Assembly: GCA_018883975.1 (NCBI GenBank)
Contig: JAHLFD010000271.1
Location: 1-9,507, forward strand
Length of the DNA stretch: 9,507 nt
Direction: 5' to 3'
From: Zhenhengia stercoravium
GTDB lineage: Bacteria; Bacillota; Clostridia; Lachnospirales; Cellulosilyticaceae
The notes below the pieces were generated by a model that saw only the letters and a list, made by a program, of their open reading frames with translations, had not been told where the DNA came from and did not search any database. This document shows, in pieces, positions 6,892 to 9,507 of this stretch; within the stretch, counting starts at the first letter, position 1, and each line of letters begins with the position of its first letter. The position numbers were made by a program, and so were the translations under genes.

Positions 6892-6907
6892 TTTATAAGG
6901 TATAATA
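6892..6907 (+). repeat. Promoter-like 16-base repeat, copy 2
   Basis: TTTATAAGGTATAATA differs at one base from the copy at 6343-6358. TATAAT at 6901-6906 could be a -10 box for a transcript entering the terminator at 6965. The -35 region is poor, so promoter function is uncertain. Confidence 0.3.
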
Positions 6908-6964
6908 AAAGCCATCCTAAGTTTCCTTTACTTAAAGTATTTTATTAATTTAATCATAGAGAAT

Positions 6965-7005
6965 AAACAGCTTAAAGTATGATTGCTTTAAGTTGTTTTT
7001 ATTTT
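6965..7005 (+). terminator. Rho-independent terminator
   Basis: AAACAGCTTAAAG (6965-6977) pairs with CTTTAAGTTGTTT (6986-6998) to give a 13-base-pair stem with one G-U pair and an 8-base loop. It is followed by a T-rich run to 7005. It most simply ends transcription of the LOR gene and any read-through from the sugar operon. The opposite strand lacks a strong T-tract, so it is mainly a + strand terminator. Confidence 0.8.
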
Positions 7006-7030
7006 GACAGAGATAGCAGAAGTGTATAAA
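7004..7030 (+). promoter_or_regulatory. Promoter for the GTPase-NYN gene
   Basis: A perfect TTGACA at 7004-7009 is followed by TATAAA at 7025-7030 (spacer 15) or TAAACT at 7027-7032 (spacer 17). The -35 box starts in the last two T bases of the preceding terminator, so the two elements are packed back to back. Predicted transcripts would have a leader of about 155 bases. Confidence 0.6.
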
Positions 7031-7071
7031 CTTATTTAACGTATAGAATAAATAAAGCGACAAGGAGTTAA

Positions 7072-7239
7072 GTGAGACGAATTGTCATAATCTAAGCTTA
7101 CTGGTATGATAAGAATAAGAGATTCAATAAATAGACCTAAGAGAGTTAGGATTTAATGATAGACAACAATAGTGAAGGATTTGAAATAACATATGAAAAA
7201 ATTAGTCATTGGAATATTAGCACACGTAGACTCGGGTAA
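7072..7239 (+). other. Very short ORFs in the GTPase leader (speculative leader peptides)
   Basis: Three tiny ORFs lie between the promoter and the GTPase. GTG 7072 to stop 7095 encodes 7 residues and lies four bases after AAGGAG. ATG 7106 to stop 7156 encodes MIRIRDSINRPKRVRI, with six arginines in 16 residues (five AGA/AGG codons are easily seen). ATG 7156 to stop 7239 encodes 27 residues, begins inside the previous stop (ATTTAATG) and overlaps the GTPase start in another frame. Only the first has a good ribosome binding site. They could be chance ORFs or a translated leader controlling the GTPase. Confidence 0.2.
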
Positions 7240-9507
7240 GACCACCTTATCAGAGAGTATGCTTTATTTAAGCGGTAAAATTCGAAAGTTAGGGAGGGTA
7301 GACAATAAGGATGCTTATCTAGACACTTATGAGTTAGAAAGGGCAAGGGGGATTACCATCTTTTCTAAACAGGCTATGTTGGAGGTGGCAGATACTAGGC
7401 TGACCTTGTTAGATACCCCAGGGCACGTAGACTTTTCTGCTGAAATGGAGAGAACACTTCAGGTATTAGATTATGCAATCTTGGTTATTAGTGGCGCAGA
7501 TGGTGTGCAGGGGCATACTCAAACTTTATGGCGCTTACTCACCATGTATCAAATACCTGTCTTCCTATTTGTTAACAAAATGGATCAACCAGGAACGGAT
7601 AAGGAAAAATTACTAGAAGAATTAAAAAAACGTTTAAATGATGGTTGTATTGAATTTGGACAAGAGGAGAGCGAGGACTTTTATGACCAGCTGGCCATGT
7701 GTGATGAAGAGCTTATGGAAAGCTATCTAGAAACGGGCAAGATTCATACTGTGCAAATTGCAAAAGGTATTAAAGAGCGTAAGGTATTCCCATGTTTCTT
7801 TGGTTCAGCATTAAAATTAGAGGGTGTAGAAGCATTCATGCAAGGCATTGTAAAGTATGCGCAGATACCTTCTTATGAAGAGGCATTTGGTGCAAAGATA
7901 TTTAAAATAGTAAGAGATGAACAAGGCAATCGCCTAACTTATATGAAGATTACAGGTGGAAGTCTTAAAGTCAAAGAGTCCTTAGCTAATGGGGATTGGG
8001 AAGAGAAAGTCAATCAGATTCGTATCTATTCAGGACAGAAATTTGAAGCTGTGAATGAGGTAGAGGCAGGTGCTATATGCGCGGTAACAGGATTTACTAA
8101 GACCAGGCCAGGAGAGGGACTAGGGATAGAAGAAGCTTCAAGTACGCCCCTCCTAGAACCTGTACTTTCTTATCAAATTTTACTGCCTGAAGGCTACGAC
8201 CCAAGAGTTATGCTCCCTAAGTTACGTCAGCTTGAAGAAGAATCACCAGAACTTCATATTGTATGGGATGAGGAGCTTCAAGAAATTCAGGCACAGATTA
8301 TGGGAGAAGTTCAAATTGAAATTTTACAAAGTCTTATAGAGGAGCGCTTTGGCGTGCGTGTAGCTTTTGACTCAGGAAGAATTCTTTATAGAGAAACCAT
8401 TGCAAATGTAGTAGAAGGCGTGGGCCACTTTGAACCTTTAAGACATTATGCAGAGGTGCATTTATTATTAGAACCCGCAGAGGTAGGAAGCGGTGTGCAG
8501 TTTGCATCAAGCTGTAGTGAAGATGAATTAGAAAGAAACTGGCAAAGACTTGTGCTATCTCATTTAGAGGAGAAAGATCATAAGGGTGTCCTTACAGGCT
8601 CCCCCATTACAGATATGAAAATCACTTTAGTAGCAGGACGCGCACATAAAAAGCATACAGAAGGCGGTGACTTTAGAGAAGCGACTTACCGTGCAGTGAG
8701 ACAAGGATTAAAGCAGGCAAAGTCTGTATTGTTAGAGCCTTACTATGCCTTCCAATTAGAACTACCTGAAAAAATGGTAGGGCGTGCCATGACGGATATT
8801 GAGAAAATGCAGGGGACATGTGAAATCTCTCAGACAGATGGTGAAACTGCAGTACTTGTAGGCAGTGCTCCTGTTGTAACCATGAGAAACTATCAGAAAG
8901 AGGTTATTGCTTATACTAAGGGACACGGCAGACTATTTTGTAGTTTAAAGGGGTATGAACCTTGTCATAATGCAGATGAAGTCATAGAGGGTATAGGCTA
9001 TGATTCTGAAAGAGACATAGAAAATCCAACAGGCTCTGTATTTTGTGCGCATGGGGCTGGCTTCTTAGTTGGTTGGGATGAAGTAAAAGACTATATGCAT
9101 ATTGAGGGTTACTTAAAGGATGAAAAAGAAGCCTCACAGCAAGTAGAGAAGAACCAAGAGACATTTGTAGAAGAAGAGTGGATTGGTTTAGAAGAGATTG
9201 ACCAAATACTCAATAAAACTTTTTATGCTAACCAAGGAGAAAAATCAGTTTGGAAAAAACGTAAGGCAGGACGCCAGGCTTATTTTGAACCTGTTACTTA
9301 TACAAGTAGGCCAAGAGGCTCCAAAGAAGAGTATCTTCTTGTAGATGGATATAATATTATCTTTGCATGGCCAGAGCTTAGAGACCTAGCACAGGATAAT
9401 ATGGATGGTGCTAGAATTAAATTACTGGAGTGCCTTACTAACTATCAAGGCATTAAGAAATGTAAAATCATTGTTGTATTTGATGCCTATCGTGTACAAG
9501 GTAATCG
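7193..9507 (+). CDS. Tet(M)/EF-G-like translational GTPase fused to a YacP/Rae1-type NYN nuclease domain (3' incomplete)
   Basis: The reading frame is open for 771 codons and leaves the window without a stop. The ATG at 7193 is fixed by an in-frame TAA at 7187-7189; GAAGGA at 7174-7179 is a somewhat distant ribosome binding site. The GTPase motifs are AHVDSGKTT (10-18), RGITI (52-56), DTPGH (74-78), NKMD (128-131) and SAL (205-207). Domain II, III, IV and V-like regions follow, including LLEPYYAFQLELP (513-525) and SLKGYEPCHNADEV (584-597), as in ribosomal protection proteins of about 640 residues. After a charged linker (about 641-710), a NYN domain begins with YLLVDGYNIIFAWPEL (714-729) and IIVVFDAYRVQGN (759-771), resembling YacP/Rae1, a ribosome-associated A-site endonuclease in Bacillus. 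Asp718 and Asp764 are probable metal-binding residues. Automated pipelines may call this tetracycline resistance, but it more likely acts on stalled ribosomes. The role is inference; the fusion is seen directly. Confidence 0.9.
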   Translation, partial: MKKLVIGILAHVDSGKTTLSESMLYLSGKIRKLGRVDNKDAYLDTYELERARGITIFSKQAMLEVADTRLTLLDTPGHVDFSAEMERTLQVLDYAILVISGADGVQGHTQTLWRLLTMYQIPVFLFVNKMDQPGTDKEKLLEELKKRLNDGCIEFGQEESEDFYDQLAMCDEELMESYLETGKIHTVQIAKGIKERKVFPCFFGSALKLEGVEAFMQGIVKYAQIPSYEEAFGAKIFKIVRDEQGNRLTYMKITGGSLKVKESLANGDWEEKVNQIRIYSGQKFEAVNEVEAGAICAVTGFTKTRPGEGLGIEEASSTPLLEPVLSYQILLPEGYDPRVMLPKLRQLEEESPELHIVWDEELQEIQAQIMGEVQIEILQSLIEERFGVRVAFDSGRILYRETIANVVEGVGHFEPLRHYAEVHLLLEPAEVGSGVQFASSCSEDELERNWQRLVLSHLEEKDHKGVLTGSPITDMKITLVAGRAHKKHTEGGDFREATYRAVRQGLKQAKSVLLEPYYAFQLELPEKMVGRAMTDIEKMQGTCEISQTDGETAVLVGSAPVVTMRNYQKEVIAYTKGHGRLFCSLKGYEPCHNADEVIEGIGYDSERDIENPTGSVFCAHGAGFLVGWDEVKDYMHIEGYLKDEKEASQQVEKNQETFVEEEWIGLEEIDQILNKTFYANQGEKSVWKKRKAGRQAYFEPVTYTSRPRGSKEEYLLVDGYNIIFAWPELRDLAQDNMDGARIKLLECLTNYQGIKKCKIIVVFDAYRVQGN

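Larger units (their letters stand above)
6869..7192 (+). other. 324-base intergenic regulatory region
   Basis: No conventional gene is supported here. In order, the stretch holds three TATAAG motifs (6873, 6882, 6894), a promoter-like repeat (6892-6907), two copies of CTTAAAGTAT exactly 40 bases apart (6931-6940 and 6971-6980), an intrinsic terminator (6965-7005), a promoter (7004-7030) and a leader of about 155 bases before the GTPase start. AAGTGTATAA also occurs twice, at 6868-6877 and 7020-7029. The leader carries a ribosome-binding-site-like AAGGAG (7062-7067) not followed by any long ORF, three very short ORFs, and a weak hairpin CCTAA/TTAGG (7136-7150). Confidence 0.6.

Noticed and set aside
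7136..7150. CCTAA-GAGAG-TTAGG hairpin as a terminator
   Set aside because: The stem is only 5 base pairs with no following T-tract; it may at most be a weak leader structure.
7193..9113. Reading the GTPase as a straightforward tetracycline resistance determinant
   Set aside because: The GTPase core resembles Tet(M), but the drug-displacing domain IV loop differs and the protein continues into a NYN nuclease domain, so a resistance call is not supported.
1..9507. CRISPR array, tRNA/rRNA genes, insertion sequences or phage attachment sites
   Set aside because: No regularly spaced repeats, cloverleaf-like segments, transposase-like proteins or long terminal inverted repeats were seen.

Overview
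The window reads as AT-rich, low-GC Bacillota DNA, probably class Clostridia and possibly Lachnospirales-like. This rests on codon usage, strong AGGAGG-type ribosome binding sites, tightly packed + strand genes and the protein families present. All supported genes are on the + strand.

Positions 1-168 are an AT-rich leader with candidate promoter elements and no supported gene. Positions 169-6337 hold a compact six-gene run for hexuronate metabolism. It encodes a short-chain dehydrogenase of the Bacillus-type mannonate oxidoreductase (UxuB) group, mannonate dehydratase (UxuA), a xylose-isomerase-like TIM-barrel protein, a Gfo/Idh/MocA oxidoreductase, glucuronate isomerase (UxaC) and a second TIM-barrel isomerase-like protein. 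The first five genes overlap by one base, abut, or are 12 bases apart; the sixth follows after 54 bases with its own strong ribosome binding site. UxaC, UxuB and UxuA together convert glucuronate via fructuronate and mannonate to 2-keto-3-deoxygluconate. Kinase, aldolase and transporter genes for the rest of the pathway are not in the window. The oxidoreductase and the two TIM-barrel proteins are not part of the classical Ashwell route. They suggest an extra step that feeds an unusual uronide or modified sugar into it.

Positions 6395-6868 encode a small LURP-one-related (LOR, tubby-like fold) protein. A 324-base non-coding stretch follows, with a clear Rho-independent terminator (6965-7005), a promoter with a perfect TTGACA box beginning inside the terminator's T-tract, and a leader containing tiny ORFs.

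From 7193 to the right edge runs an incomplete gene of at least 771 codons. It encodes a Tet(M)/EF-G-like translational GTPase fused to a C-terminal YacP/Rae1-type NYN ribonuclease domain. The domain IV loop that displaces tetracycline in true Tet(M) proteins looks different here, so a ribosome quality-control or mRNA-cleavage role is more plausible than drug resistance.

The points most worth a second look are this GTPase-nuclease fusion, an Arg in place of the expected metal-binding His in UxuA, and the extra oxidoreductase/isomerase module in the uronate operon.
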